Of a stretch of DNA of 64,000 nucleotides, positions 1 through 10,483 are shown piece after piece. The stretch is from Sphagnum compactum (lineage: Eukaryota; Bryophyta; Sphagnopsida; Sphagnales). Position numbers and translations under genes: made by a program. Within the stretch, counting starts at the first letter, position 1. Every line of letters starts with the position of its first letter. The notes beneath the pieces are model-generated. The model did not search any database. It saw nothing but the letters and a program-made list of their open reading frames with translations, and was not told where the DNA came from. The stretch lies in contig OZ234498.1 of the NCBI GenBank assembly GCA_965153455.1, positions 186,001-250,000 of the forward strand. Reading direction: 5' to 3'.

Positions 1-1028
1 GATTTACGGGCTAACGGGTGATGGGACCTTCTGTTGCAGAGGAGTGCACGGGAACCGCCTCCGAACCCCTCCATGGCCGGAGCAGAATCGGGACAATCTT
101 TTCTGTCCATTTCTGTCACCGACCCTGTGAAGCTTGGCGCTTGAGTTAAGCCTATATCTCATATCGTGTGAGCACAAAGGTATGCGAGTGAGCTTGTCCG
201 TCCTAATCTTGCAGCTGATCAGTTATGTTACCGTGAAAAACTTGTCACCAAGGAATGATTGATTTGCAAACGTTATCAAGTGGATCCCAAAGACATCAAG
301 TGTCCTCTTCAACGGTGGGAAAACACGAAGCCATGTTTCCTACCATTGAATTTTTTGGCTCATCAAATCTTAGGCATTGTAGGGTCACCAATTGAAAAAA
401 AAGAATTTTTTCTTTAAAAAGCATATTTACAAACCTAAGGAGATGTTGTTTACAATAAAAAAAAAACTTAAAAAAAATAATTTCTGTGAACAAAAATTGG
501 GCAAATGATCTTAGAGATGAATGTAAATTGCATTCAAATTTAGCAAAGTTAATTCAAACATAGTTAGGTTTCAAAGAGGAGTTTTGAAGGTTCATTTGAA
601 CAGATGAAATAGTGAACATATAAAATGTTGAAAAGAAATTTTTAAAATTCAATATTTTTTGTGCAATTTTGTTATTTTTAAACATTAAAAATAAATATTT
701 GAGATAATAAAATTTATAGTAACCGATATGTGAAAACTGGCTTTGAAGACTGATTGGTACAAAATGTCTGAGAACCAACACTTTGAAACCCGGGTGAATT
801 TTTTGCAAATTTTTGAAACCCTGCCTGGGTCTTTAAAAGATGAAAATAAAAATTTAAAAAAGAACTGGGTCGGGTCTTTCAAAACATTCTAATACCTGGA
901 CTCGGCGGTTCTCAAAAAACTAGAGAACCGTCCAACACCGGTCTCAACGAGCAAAATTAGGAGCTATATTGCATGTAGAGAACAGACATATCAGACACCA
1001 AAACTATCGGTGTTGGTTTGCGAATTAT
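1..1028. other. No gene recognised; GC-balanced start, then AT-rich
   Basis: The first 300 bases are GC-balanced, and a TGTTGCAG at about 33-40 could be a splice acceptor of a gene lying outside the window. The rest is AT-rich with homopolymer runs (for example 454-480). The only open frames are short, on the minus strand and without any recognisable domain. Confidence 0.5.
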
Positions 1029-1545
1029 TTAGCCATCCAGCTTCTCTCCTTCACACAAGCCATAGTACTGGGCACAAGTACCACATGAAAGAGGACATTT
1101 TTGGCCCACTGGCACATTATTGACCTCGTAACCTGTGCACTGATTTACTGGCATAAGTAGGACAATTGTCAGGATCAGAATCGACGCACCCAAGGGTGCA
1201 TGAAGGTACACGTTCGTTGCACCTTAGACCTGGATCGTTACCGGACCAATTTTCAGGTTGACAACCGCCAGTGACAAGGTTGTAACATTGACCCACAGAA
1301 GTCTGGCCTGCAATGGCATAAGTTCTTGAATCTTGGTCCGTTTCTGTGTAAAAACATTTGCCACCGATGGTAACTTCTGGATCGCCTGACGTAACCCCTG
1401 CTGACGCAGACCCAGAACAACCCGACGTCCACCCCATTGTCCCCGTGTTTGATAGGGGAATCCTACAACGAATGTCAGCATCCGGGCAATCGCCAATCGC
1501 CAAATGCACTAATGCAAATAGAACTAGCAACACAAGCGTCAACAT
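1029..1545 (-). pseudogene. Secreted cysteine-rich protein with a C-terminal ShKT-like module, frameshifted
   Basis: The chosen start is the ATG at 1545-1543, because it places a clear signal peptide (MLTLVLLVLFALVHLAIG) at the N-terminus. An in-frame extension to 1668 has no such feature. The mature part is about 120 residues, rich in Cys, Gly and Ser, and reads in one frame down to a stop at 1117. A second overlapping frame (1211-1029) carries the continuation, with the Cys spacing KCPLSCGTC before a stop at 1029-1031. Read across the shift near 1150-1160, the C-terminus has the six-cysteine pattern of a ShKT module (C-x-D near the start, CPxxCGxC at the end). In plants and algae such modules occur on secreted or ER enzymes, so a toxin role is not implied. 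One indel separates the two halves. It is either a real inactivating change or a sequencing error. No partner domain is visible and the function is unknown. Confidence 0.5.
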
Positions 1546-1979
1546 GTTTCCGAATGCCAATTTGTCGAACCTCTTGTGCCCACTTGCAATGGTGCCGCGT
1601 AATGTGCGTCTCTCTTTGCATTCATCATTTGTGCCAAAAGCAATGAGGTTAGAAAATGCAATGATCAAGTTGGGGTTCTTTGAAGACCAGTCCTAAGCTT
1701 ATGAGAGTCGCTCACAAGGTGTCAGACCATCACGAATAGCACTGACTAGCTACCATGAATTAGACCCACTGACGCATTCACCAAAGGCTCCAATACCAAA
1801 CATTTGGAACACATTTGCATCCACCCATTGTTGGGCGAAGACTGCGCAAGTTAGAATTTATTCAAAAATTACATAGACAGTTGCAATACCTGACATGAGA
1901 GAGTTCCACAACTTTTTTCCTTTTCACCAACGTGGAGCTTCCAGAAAACTAACTTGAAGCGATTTGAACTCTCCTGCAA
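1546..1979. other. Upstream flank of the cysteine-rich gene
   Basis: Presumed 5' flank and UTR of the minus-strand gene at 1029-1545. I see no TATA box convincing enough to call. The plus-strand open frame overlapping 1358-1696 is the complement of the cysteine-rich gene and is not supported. Confidence 0.35.
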
Positions 1980-2190
1980 CTCCCTCGTTCTTCTTCGTCT
2001 ACTTCAACGCCTCATGAATCCGTCTGCTTGAAACTCTGCTCTTTCACGATCTCTTTAAAAGCCTCCCAGAGTTCATTATTTAATCACTTGTTACAGTTCT
2101 ATACACGTTTTTTAATTGTTTGGAGATACCATTGATGATGGAGATTTCTGTCCAGCAGTTTTACTGATTTTCCAGTTTACGGATTCCATC
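1980..2190. repeat. Direct repeat flanking the first hAT remnant, left copy
   Basis: This block, containing GAAACTCTGCTCTTTCAC, the motif TCTATACACG and TTTCTGTCCAGCAG, recurs in the same order and orientation at 4226-4412. By eye the two are roughly 80-85% identical. They bracket about 2 kb that contains the hAT remnant. They could be an old tandem duplication or the ends of a larger decayed element; direct orientation argues against hAT terminal inverted repeats. Confidence 0.6.
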
Positions 2191-2282
2191 CGCCCTCATT
2201 TATTAGCGTCATATCTTCTGTCCAGAAGCATGACCCATTTTCCAGTTTACCGATTCCAGCCGCCCTCAATTTCTGTCATATG

Positions 2283-2416
2283 CATAAAAAATTGAATTTA
2301 TGGTTTATTTATTATTGAGTTTTGCCACTGCCCCTGGTCGAATAGTTGTACATAGACCCCGATTATTCTCCATCTGGTAAGTATAAGTCTCCTAGTGGTG
2401 TGGTCTATGCTGTAAT
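2283..2416. repeat. Short copy of the dispersed 2.5 kb repeat (5' end only)
   Basis: It matches the beginning of the longer copies at 43780 and 5520: GCCACTGCCCCTGGTCGAAT, then ATAAGTCTCCTAGTG and TGTGGTCTATGCT. The match stops at about 2416, exactly where the hAT transposase remnant begins. One element therefore interrupts the other, or both were cut at the same point. Confidence 0.7.
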
Positions 2417-3728
2417 CCTTTCCACCATTGAGATCAGAAAACCATTCCATGGGGAGGTTGGAATTGGTTAGGGTTTCAATAGCATTGAAATCATCAAAAT
2501 ATAAAGTTAGGTCTTTAAATTTCGTATATTAGTCAAAGTAAAGCTTGTAGAATTTTTGTTGGGTTACCTTCACAACTTCCACAAAGTTGCAAACAAAAAC
2601 ATCTCTGCATTGTGCAACCTTGATCAAGGCATGAACACACTAAAGTAACGGAAGAATGTAGGGCAGCCCTAAAACTACTTCCACATCACACAAATAATTT
2701 AGGTTCTTCCTTGCAACATCATTTCGTTGACTCTTTGCAGTCATTTTGACCATGAGAGGACGAAATTTTGAGTATACCCACTTGGTTGGAATTAACATCA
2801 GAGGAGTTTGTTGCCTTTTGATTGCAATAGATTGGCCAATTTTTGAAATTTAGCAAATTTCTTTGAACTTGTGTGAAAAAAATGTATAAATTATGCAAGA
2901 GAGGCTTCAATTGATGCATGAGCGAGACAGCAGACAAAGTGACAACGATGAGATTTGTCTTGTGGGCAAAACAGTGGACCTTCGTAACGAAAGGAACCAC
3001 CTTTTCCTTGAATTGTTGAGTCACCTTTGTCCTATGACCTTGGAACATGATGTTGCCATTGCAACCAATGCCGACCAACTTCCCAACAAGGTCCTCTAAA
3101 CTTAATCCACCAAAATCAATCACATTTCAACATTAGCCCAAAAATGTTGTTAAAAGTGGCAGACACATCCATTCTTTCCACACAGAGCAGAATTAGAATC
3201 CTTCTCTGTTGTTGCACCATGTATAAGTGGATAAACAACCACTGGGTGTTGTCAATTGTAATAACCTCGTCCGCACTGAATGCAATAATAGAGGCAATTG
3301 CAAATGTCGCTTTGGTGGCTTCCAACAAAACCCCATACTTCATTTTTGCCATCCCCTAACCGATCCGTGAAACTAATGTTTTAGGGAACATATTTCATTT
3401 TTAATAGTTGAAACAATTCTTTCAAGCTCTCATAATCAGACATGAGATGTCCATGAGTAAGGAGATGAAAAAAACAACAAATTGGACATATTTTTGTCTT
3501 TGTTTCAAACGAGACATCGGCTTGCAATTGGTCCAAGATTGAAGGGCGATTGGTAGTTACGTAACACCGTTCATTCTTCACATGGACAGAATCTTTGTTG
3601 AAGTAAAAGTTGCTAGCATTAACCCCGGGCATGGAAACCTTAGCCTTGTAACAACCTTGATGTTTCAATAGACTGTCCAACTTGGGGGCCAACAATTTTT
3701 CCTTCCCTTCCACAAATGTACACACCAT
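2417..3728 (-). pseudogene. hAT-family transposase remnant (ZNF862-like), copy 1
   Basis: The minus strand from 3728 to about 2417 encodes, in three shifting frames, successive pieces of an hAT transposase of the type common in plants and often labelled zinc-finger protein 862-like. The N-terminal piece (3728-3381) contains ERCYVTTNRPSILDQLQ. The next piece (3352-3116) contains the catalytic-core signature FSADEVITIDN, and the third (3123-2719) contains GCNGNIMFQGHR followed by VHCFAHKTNL. Broken continuation to about 2417 includes KFKDLT and PMEWFSDLNG-like text, matching copy 2 at 10484-11912. Stops and frameshifts are frequent, so it is not functional. The C-terminal dimerisation region is missing, cut off at the short repeat copy at 2283-2416. 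No terminal inverted repeats were identified. Confidence 0.75.
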
Positions 3729-4225
3729 ACAATGAACCTAATGCACTTGGCCCTTCTCATCAAACACCAACTCTGCCCATGGCAAGCAAGCAGTCCACAC
3801 CTATTGGGAAAATGGGTTGAAACCTAAACCTTTTAGGCATCTATCAAGGGGCCAAGAATATGAATTCTAGACAATATAGTAAGTTTGAAAGGAAGAAAGC
3901 ATGATCAATATACATTTCATGATCCTTATCAAAAAAAATGTAAAGTAACTATAAATAAAGTTTTTTAACATATTAAATTTAAAAATATTATTTAGTTTAA
4001 TGATCAATATGAAAATATTCTTTGAATTTATGTCAATGATATTGAAGAATCACATGTTTAAAATAGATTTAAGTAGATTACTCAAAAATGCAAGTGAGTT
4101 TTTTTTCATTCTCCGGATTGTTCAAAGAATCAAAGTAGGTTTCAAGTAGATGAAATATTGGAGTTCTTTTCTTGCTGGCCCCAGAGCCTTCTTGACTGCA
4201 TCACATGCAGTGGCTACTACTGCTC
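3729..4225. other. AT-rich flank, no gene seen
   Basis: AT-rich sequence between the hAT remnant and the right-hand direct repeat. The first ~100 bases may belong to the zinc-finger end of the transposase, but no C2H2 or BED-finger pattern is readable. Confidence 0.4.
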
Positions 4226-4412
4226 CCTCAGTCTAAGTCTACTTCAACTCCTCATCAATCGGTCTTCTTGAAACTCTGCTCTTTCACAATCTCCTTAAAA
4301 GGCTTCGAGAATTAATTGTTTAATCACTTGTTGCTACAGTTCTATACACGTTTTTTAATTGTTTGGTGACACCGACATAGTGGACATTTCTGTCCAGCAG
4401 GTTTACCCGCAG
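4226..4412. repeat. Direct repeat flanking the first hAT remnant, right copy
   Basis: Partner of 1980-2190: same order of GAAACTCTGCTCTTTCAC, GTTCTATACACG and TTTCTGTCCAGCAG, with scattered substitutions and a 3-base insertion (TTGCTACAG against TTACAG). Confidence 0.6.
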
Positions 4413-5519
4413 TTTACAGATACACGGCTAGTATTTGGTGATGTGTGATATGTGGAGGATATTTGATTATTTATTAAAGTTATCTTTCAAGTGGGCTTGA
4501 CATTTACTCCCCCCATCAAACTTCACAGACCTTGTCGTTTTGTGCCTTGCATGGTCCATGTTTTAAATGGTGATTCATGTTATGATGTTTTGCGGAGAAC
4601 AAAAATAATTTATGTTTTGCCCTTAAGCTTAAAGATTCTAGCAAACCATTTTGCTGTCTTTGGTTTCTCCTACTTACACTATTTTGAGGTAAAGTTGACA
4701 CCTCTATGATATAGGGGCATACTAGACCTTCTTCATCAGCTTTGCAATATCACATTTGAGTTTCTCAAAGCCTGGTTGACATTTTTTTAATAATTGGGCA
4801 ACTTCTTATTTCTAAAACTTCTAAAATTTGTTTGTGACCATGTTACAAAATCGAGGGATGTGAGAAAAGGGTGAGCTCATACAAGGTGCCTGCAACAAGG
4901 GCTAGGAACAATGTTTTTTCTTCAAATTTTGTGGATTCAAAACTTTGACAAGTTTTTCCATTCTTTGAACCTTTTTCCGAAATTAAAAAAATACCCAATT
5001 TTTTAAGCCACAATGAGAAAATTCACCCAAAAAATAATACTGGCTAGGCACAATCCCGACAATTATCAAATTTTGAATTTTTATCACTTTGTGCACATTG
5101 GATGACCACCTTTGACCATCCATTTCTCTCTCGTTTAAAACTCTTTTTTGACAATTTTTTCCCACATGACTCATATGCATGACTTCTACTTGCCACAAAA
5201 TTTTCACTGGAAATGGAGTGCAACGTCTTGCTCCAATTCTTCAAAAAAGTGCAATTTTGAAAGCTGCCCAAAATCACAAAGATTAAACTTTCAACATTGG
5301 CATTTTTTATTTGTTTCTCATCCAAATCTCATTTATTCATTTTATCGAAGCATTTAGTTCCCGTCTCTAGAGTTGTTTTAAAAAACTGAGAAGAGATAAG
5401 GGGCAAGCTCAAAGACTGTTCCCTGAGGTGTTTATATCAAAACATCTATTCACATAAGGGTGTAGGGTTCATGAGCCATATGTGTGGTCCTCTCTTGTCT
5501 TCAAATTTCATCAAGAGTT
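4413..5519. other. No gene recognised
   Basis: AT-rich DNA. Open frames of 60-93 codons occur on both strands, but they overlap each other and show no domain, signal peptide or splice structure that would support them. Confidence 0.4.
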
Positions 5520-6414
5520 TCATTGAGTTCTTACACTGCCCCTGGTGCAATAGTTCTTGTAGGCCCCAATTATTTCTCAATCTGGCAAGCATAAGTCTCC
5601 TAGTGGTGTGGTCTATGCTAAATAATTAGTTTCCCAAGTTCGGGGGAGTGGGATGGCAGCTGTTGTGTGGTAGGAGAAAAACCAAGTAAAAAAAATACAG
5701 ACAGAATTTTTTTTCTTAGAAAACACAAATTACATTTTATAATTGACTCCTTGTAAGCTTAGTTTGTGCCTTGCTATTCCATTTTCAGAAGTTGCCCTTG
5801 CAAGTTGGGGGCGGGGCCATCTTGACTTTGGTGAGGAACAAATAAAAGCCTCTCTATGTTGTCTGGTGAGCTAGTGGGTGATTTCTCACCTTCCCACTCA
5901 AGCCCTAGCCCTTGGATGTGGCACTTAGTTAATACCACTAGCCTGCTTTCCTGCTTTTGTACCTGCATTTTTTTATTTTTGTACTTTTAGTCAAACCCTG
6001 CAGCACACCAAGTGGAAGCTACATCACATTTGGACGGGAGGTGTTTAAAATCTTGTCAGTCAAGTGGCGCCTAAGTTATCGGTAAAGTGGTACCTATTTG
6101 AGCCCACTTCCATATCCTCATTTGTTTCCTCATCCCCTTAATGAGTGAAAGTCTTGAAAATTTGGGAAAACCAAAGACAAGATCCCCAAATTGAGCACAT
6201 TAATGTTTTTTTGCAGCCCCATGCTGCTCAGGCAAACATTGTTTACGCAAAGCAGGCCAGCATGAACCAGCACCCACCAGCGCACCAGTTGGGAATTCTG
6301 TCCACTGGATGGGATGAGATTTCTCATCTAATGGTTGAATGTGCGTTGACCTTTTCTTTGGTTTTTTTTCTGGGCTGGTTTTCTTTTCCCCAACTTTGAG
6401 ATCACTTGCCCAGC

Positions 6415-6580
6415 TACATACTACCTACCTTCTTGGCCCTACCTGTCAACTAAGAACCAACTCCCCCTCCCCCTTTCACCTACCTACTACATCCACACCT
6501 CCTTTCCCACCTAAACTTGTCAAGTCATTCTTACCTACCTACCCTCCTTCCTACCTACCTACCCAACACCTACATAACAT
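6415..6580. repeat. Degenerate (CTAC/TACC)n microsatellite in repeat copy 1
   Basis: Runs of CTACCTAC, ACCTACCT and TTCCTACCTACCTACC recur over about 160 bases. The equivalent place in copy 2 (about 44675-44755) is much shorter, so the tract has expanded or contracted between copies. Confidence 0.7.
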
Positions 6581-7339
6581 CAATGGCAACCAATGAAAAT
6601 AATTTAAATGTAAGTATTGCATTCAATTGTTTAATAATACATTAAACATATTTAGGCCTCCAATGTGAGTATTGCATTTGCGAGCTTTTCCTATTGTCAA
6701 TGTCAAAGGAGGATCTAGGGTTAGCTAGATGTCCCAAACATTTATGTCCTTTGAAAAAACATCATTTTTGATATTAATTAAATTCAATGTTAGGTTAATT
6801 TAGGAGGGAAGATTCATGAACTATATTTTAAAGAAATGAAACTCATTTCTTCTCTTTTGAAGGGGAGTGGAGACAACCATCTTTCAAGTTGGAGAGATTC
6901 GAATTAGAAGCTAAAAAATAAATATTTTCCTTCACTTGTTAAATTTTTTAATTTCTTGAGCTTTGATTTTTAAATCATAATTAGCTCATCTAAAATTATT
7001 TTTGTATAGTTGCCAAGGATATGTGTAAGGTTTTGTAGTGGAGGTTGAAGTTCTTTTGAAAATGGTACATGTTTAGGGTTTATTTTATAACAATACTTAG
7101 GGCTTTTATTTTATTTGAAGTTATGTTTTGGTTTAGTGTTGCAAAGCTTTGCAAGGATAATGTTATCACCATCAAATTAAAGGGTTTTGTTTTCCTCCCC
7201 TTCAATTTTTTCATTCGTGTGGTTTTAATTTAATTACAATTCAATTAGTTTTATGTAATGGATCAACATGTGAATATAAGTTACATTTTCTTGAATATGG
7301 AATAAGACTATTAAGTCAACAAATGTTTGATTCTATATG

Positions 7340-7740
7340 TAGTTATTAGTGCTAAATATAGGTATTATTGGAATGGGCCCCATGTCTAGTGTGCGTTTTA
7401 ATTTGAAATGTAAGTATTCCATTTGGTTGGGTCCGAGGCCTAGTGTGTGTTTTAGTTTGAAATGTAAATATTGCATTTTGGTTGGGTCCCAAGTCCAATG
7501 TGTGTTTAAAGTTAGTATGTGGGTATTGTAGGGGGGTCCCATGTCCATTGTGCATCTAAATAATTGGCATGTAGATATTGAAAGCAGAACATTTACACTC
7601 TTCGTGTTGTTGTTAGTTTGGCATGTAAGTATTATCAACCTAGGTTCCATGCATAATGTACTAATTATGTAAGTGTTGATTAGTTATGTATTCCACTAGT
7701 AATCATGGTTTAATGAAAAAAGTGGGTATTGTAGGTGCAC
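7340..7740 (+). repeat. Imperfect ~57-bp tandem array of a TGTAAGTATTGCATT motif
   Basis: Within repeat copy 1 a motif of the form TGTAAGTATT-GCATTTGGTTGGGT recurs near 7404, 7461 and 7517, with weaker members near 7567, 7622 and 7722; isolated members lie near 6609 and 6664. Spacing is about 50-57 bases. The same array occurs in copy 2 near 45595-45930, and related motifs lie downstream of the SWIM remnant at 48030-48260. Confidence 0.65.
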
Positions 7741-8102
7741 GTTTTTACAAGTTTATAAGCATGGGTCGTATTCCCAAATCACAATGAATTCATGTCCAAA
7801 GCTGAATAAAATCATTTTTTTCAAATGTGGATTTGGTGTGGACTCCCAGGGTCGAAGGATGGGAGCACAAACAAGTGTCGATTGAGATTGCGTACATAAC
7901 ACATGCATGTGTGTGTGAATTCTTGGAAGCTGAATGAGGTGATGTGGAAACCCCAATGGAGTGCAACATGCACAAAAATTTGCCACCACAAAAGGATATA
8001 AAAACCCCATCAATAAAGAACCGCCTCCGCCGTACTTGGTATAATGTGATGTTCCATGCATTTTCTTTTGCTTTTCAAATGTCCTTCACAAACACATATG
8101 AT

Positions 8103-8175
8103 CCCTTTGATGGGGATTTGAACCCCAACCCCCAAAACGGTGCTATCCATTATAGCTCAAGCCTTAACTTGCACC
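8103..8175 (-). repeat. tRNA-related sequence, possible SINE head
   Basis: On the minus strand a perfect T-arm (five-base stem around TTCAAAT, giving GGGGTTCAAATCCCC) lies downstream of an A-box-like AGCTATAATGGATAG with a D-arm-like GCTA/TAGC stem. The space between the arms is too short for an anticodon arm, so this is not a working tRNA. It begins exactly where repeat copies 1 and 2 stop matching, which suggests an insertion or breakpoint there. Confidence 0.4.
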
Positions 8176-8830
8176 CAAAACCTTGTAAAAAAACAAGCCC
8201 ATGGTACATACATTTAAATTTAAAATAAAATCAAAATCTTTAAAAACAAAGGTCAAAAAAGGATTTTTCTTTTGCATTTTTCCTTTGCTTTGGCTTTCTA
8301 AATCTTCAATGTTCATAAGTCATCATCATTATTATTGCATCATCTCACATTTACATCCTCTACCTACTACCAAAATAAAATCACAAATTTGGCAAAAGGC
8401 ATAAGCTAAACCTTTTATTACTCCCACGCATACCAAACCTTAAATGTTATATATTACACTAATATGCGTCCAAGTTCACTTTGTGTTTCACTAAATTTTG
8501 AGTGAATTTGAACAAATTTACCATGGTGAAAATGGGCAACCCATTTGTAAATGGGGACAAGTTGTTATGGACAAGTGAATTCACTAATAACTAATTGAAT
8601 TCACCAATAATTAAATCATTAATAATAAATTCACTAATAATATATATAATAATAAATAATAAATTTACTAATAATTAATTACAAACCTAGGTTAAACACC
8701 TAAGAACCTTTACCAAACTACTTATTTTAAGGTTTCTAGCCCACCAACTTAGGGTGCAAAGTGTGATGGTTTGAACCTTGCACTTCCATGTTAAGGAACA
8801 AGTCTTTAACCATTTAATTATGTTATTTAA
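8176..8830. other. AT-rich spacer with a weak tRNA-like motif and AAT microsatellite
   Basis: It contains a TTCACTAATAA-rich microsatellite at 8580-8690. A GGTTTGAACC B-box-like motif at 8768-8777 is followed by TTGCACTTCC, which resembles the tail of the motif at 42380. There is no coding sequence. Confidence 0.4.
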
Positions 8831-9800
8831 ATGAATGATGTTATTTTTTCATCACATATTATTATTCACATTCTTTTTTACCCTAGGTTATTTTTGGCAA
8901 TTCTTGGTTATTTTACCATAAAATATTTTAAGCTATTCTACATTATTTTACCATAGATAATTTTTCACAATTTTTGGTTATTTTACCATATGTTATTCTA
9001 AATTATTCTATCATACACCATTGTTGGTTATTTTACATTATTTCACCATAGGCTATTAGTGGTTATTCTATTGGTGGTTATTGGTGATTATTGGCTATTG
9101 GTAGTTATTTTATTCATGGTTATTAGTGGTTATTCTATTGTCGACTATTAGTGATTATTATATTGGTGGCTATTAGTGACTATTTTATTGGCGGCTATTG
9201 GTGACTATTCTATTCGTGGGTATTACTAGTTATTTAATTATAAATTATTATTAGTTATTTTAGGTTATATTACCATAATATATTGTTGGTTATTATTGAT
9301 TATTTTATTATAAGTTATTCTTGGTTATTTTAACTTATTTTGTTGAAAAATATTCTTAATTATTTTAAATTATTTTAACCTATTATTCGTTATTTTACGA
9401 TATGCCATTTTTAGCTATTTTAGAGTATTATTGGTTATTTTATAGTAATTTACTTTAGGTTATTCCACCTTAAATTTTTATATGCAATTTTTAATATGTT
9501 ATTTTACCTTAAGTCATAAAATTTTATTTTAAATCATTTACAATTATTATACCTTAAAATAAAATAGCTATTATTATAACCTAAAGTAGAATGACCTTGA
9601 ATAGCTTAAGGTATAACCTGGGGTTGATTGAATAATTTATTTTTAAATAACTTAAAATAGAAAACTTATAATAAGTTAATATACCTTAAAATATAATAAC
9701 CTATGATAATTTATAATAACTTAGGGTATAAATTAAAATAATTAAGATAACCTAAAATAACATAGGGTATATCATAAAATAACCTATTTACCGTAATAAA
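8831..9800. repeat. Degenerate AT minisatellite with a switch of strand bias
   Basis: From about 8860 to 9530 the plus strand is dominated by variants of GGTTATTTTACCATA and GGTTATTGGTGACTATT. From about 9540 to 9800 it is dominated by the complementary forms ATAAAATAACCTA and CTTAAAATAGAAAACTTA. The tract is therefore a large, loose inverted repeat with its centre near 9535. No coding sequence is present. Confidence 0.7.
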
Positions 9801-10483
9801 TTATAATAGTGAATTATGTCAATTAGTAGTGAAAAATGATATTTACATAATGACCTTATAATGTAATAACTTTAACCAAGGTGAAATCATTAACATGCAA
9901 TGAACCTATTTCACTTTTGAGGTCCCATAATGATTTAGGTCATTAAAATGCACCCCATTTTTATACTCGTGCATATTCCAACTTGCAAAGGATAATAAAC
10001 CAAAAATTTAAGCAAATAAGAATTCAAGAGTTTAAAGCAAGTAAAGCAAATGGAAATTCAAAAAAAATTCAAAAGTAAATCAATTAAATATTTACAAAAG
10101 ACACATCAAAATGGTGGGAGTGGGCACATCCTTAGTTATGATTTTCCACCTAGATTTACAATCCACTTAGATTTGTAATTAACCTTTAGTCAATTTATTA
10201 TTATGACTCACCTATGCATCCACATAATAATAAAACTTGCCTTGCCACTTGGCAGTGGCCTCCTCATAAGCAAAATGTTGAAGTGTAAAAAATTATTGAT
10301 TATAAAATTTAAGGCATAAATCCAAATGAATTTTCAAACCTATTCCACAACTTGTTCTTCATGAAATTGATAATTTTGAAAATATGTTCTTCAATATAAC
10401 ACATAGTTTGGATAATATTAATCTTAACAAGTTTCACATATTCAAAGAACTTATGGTTAAAGATGATGGATGTAAAAAAGTTC
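9801..10483. other. AT-rich DNA, no gene recognised
   Basis: AT-rich sequence leading to the C-terminal end of the second hAT remnant. The plus-strand open frame at 10384-10782 is mostly the complement of that remnant and is not supported. Confidence 0.4.

Larger units (their letters stand above)
5520..8100. repeat. Dispersed ~2.5 kb repeat, copy 1
   Basis: It aligns almost continuously with 43800-46281 in the same orientation. Shared landmarks are the CACTGCCCCTGG start, the AAGCCCTAGCCCTTGGATG block, GGGAATTCTGTCCACTGGAT, a TACC-rich tract, an array of TGTAAGTATTGCATT motifs, and an end at CACAAACACATATGAT. Copy 1 has an extra ~100 bp at about 5655-5755 and a longer TACC tract. It has no convincing coding frame. 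Copy 2 continues into a Mutator-like SWIM gene remnant, so this may be the 5' non-coding part of such an element. Confidence 0.85.

Noticed and set aside
7333-7650. Minus-strand frames in the dispersed repeat (also 45522-45837)
   Set aside because: Repetitive HTxxxGPNQ-type peptides are translations of the 57-bp tandem motif; the frames differ between copies.
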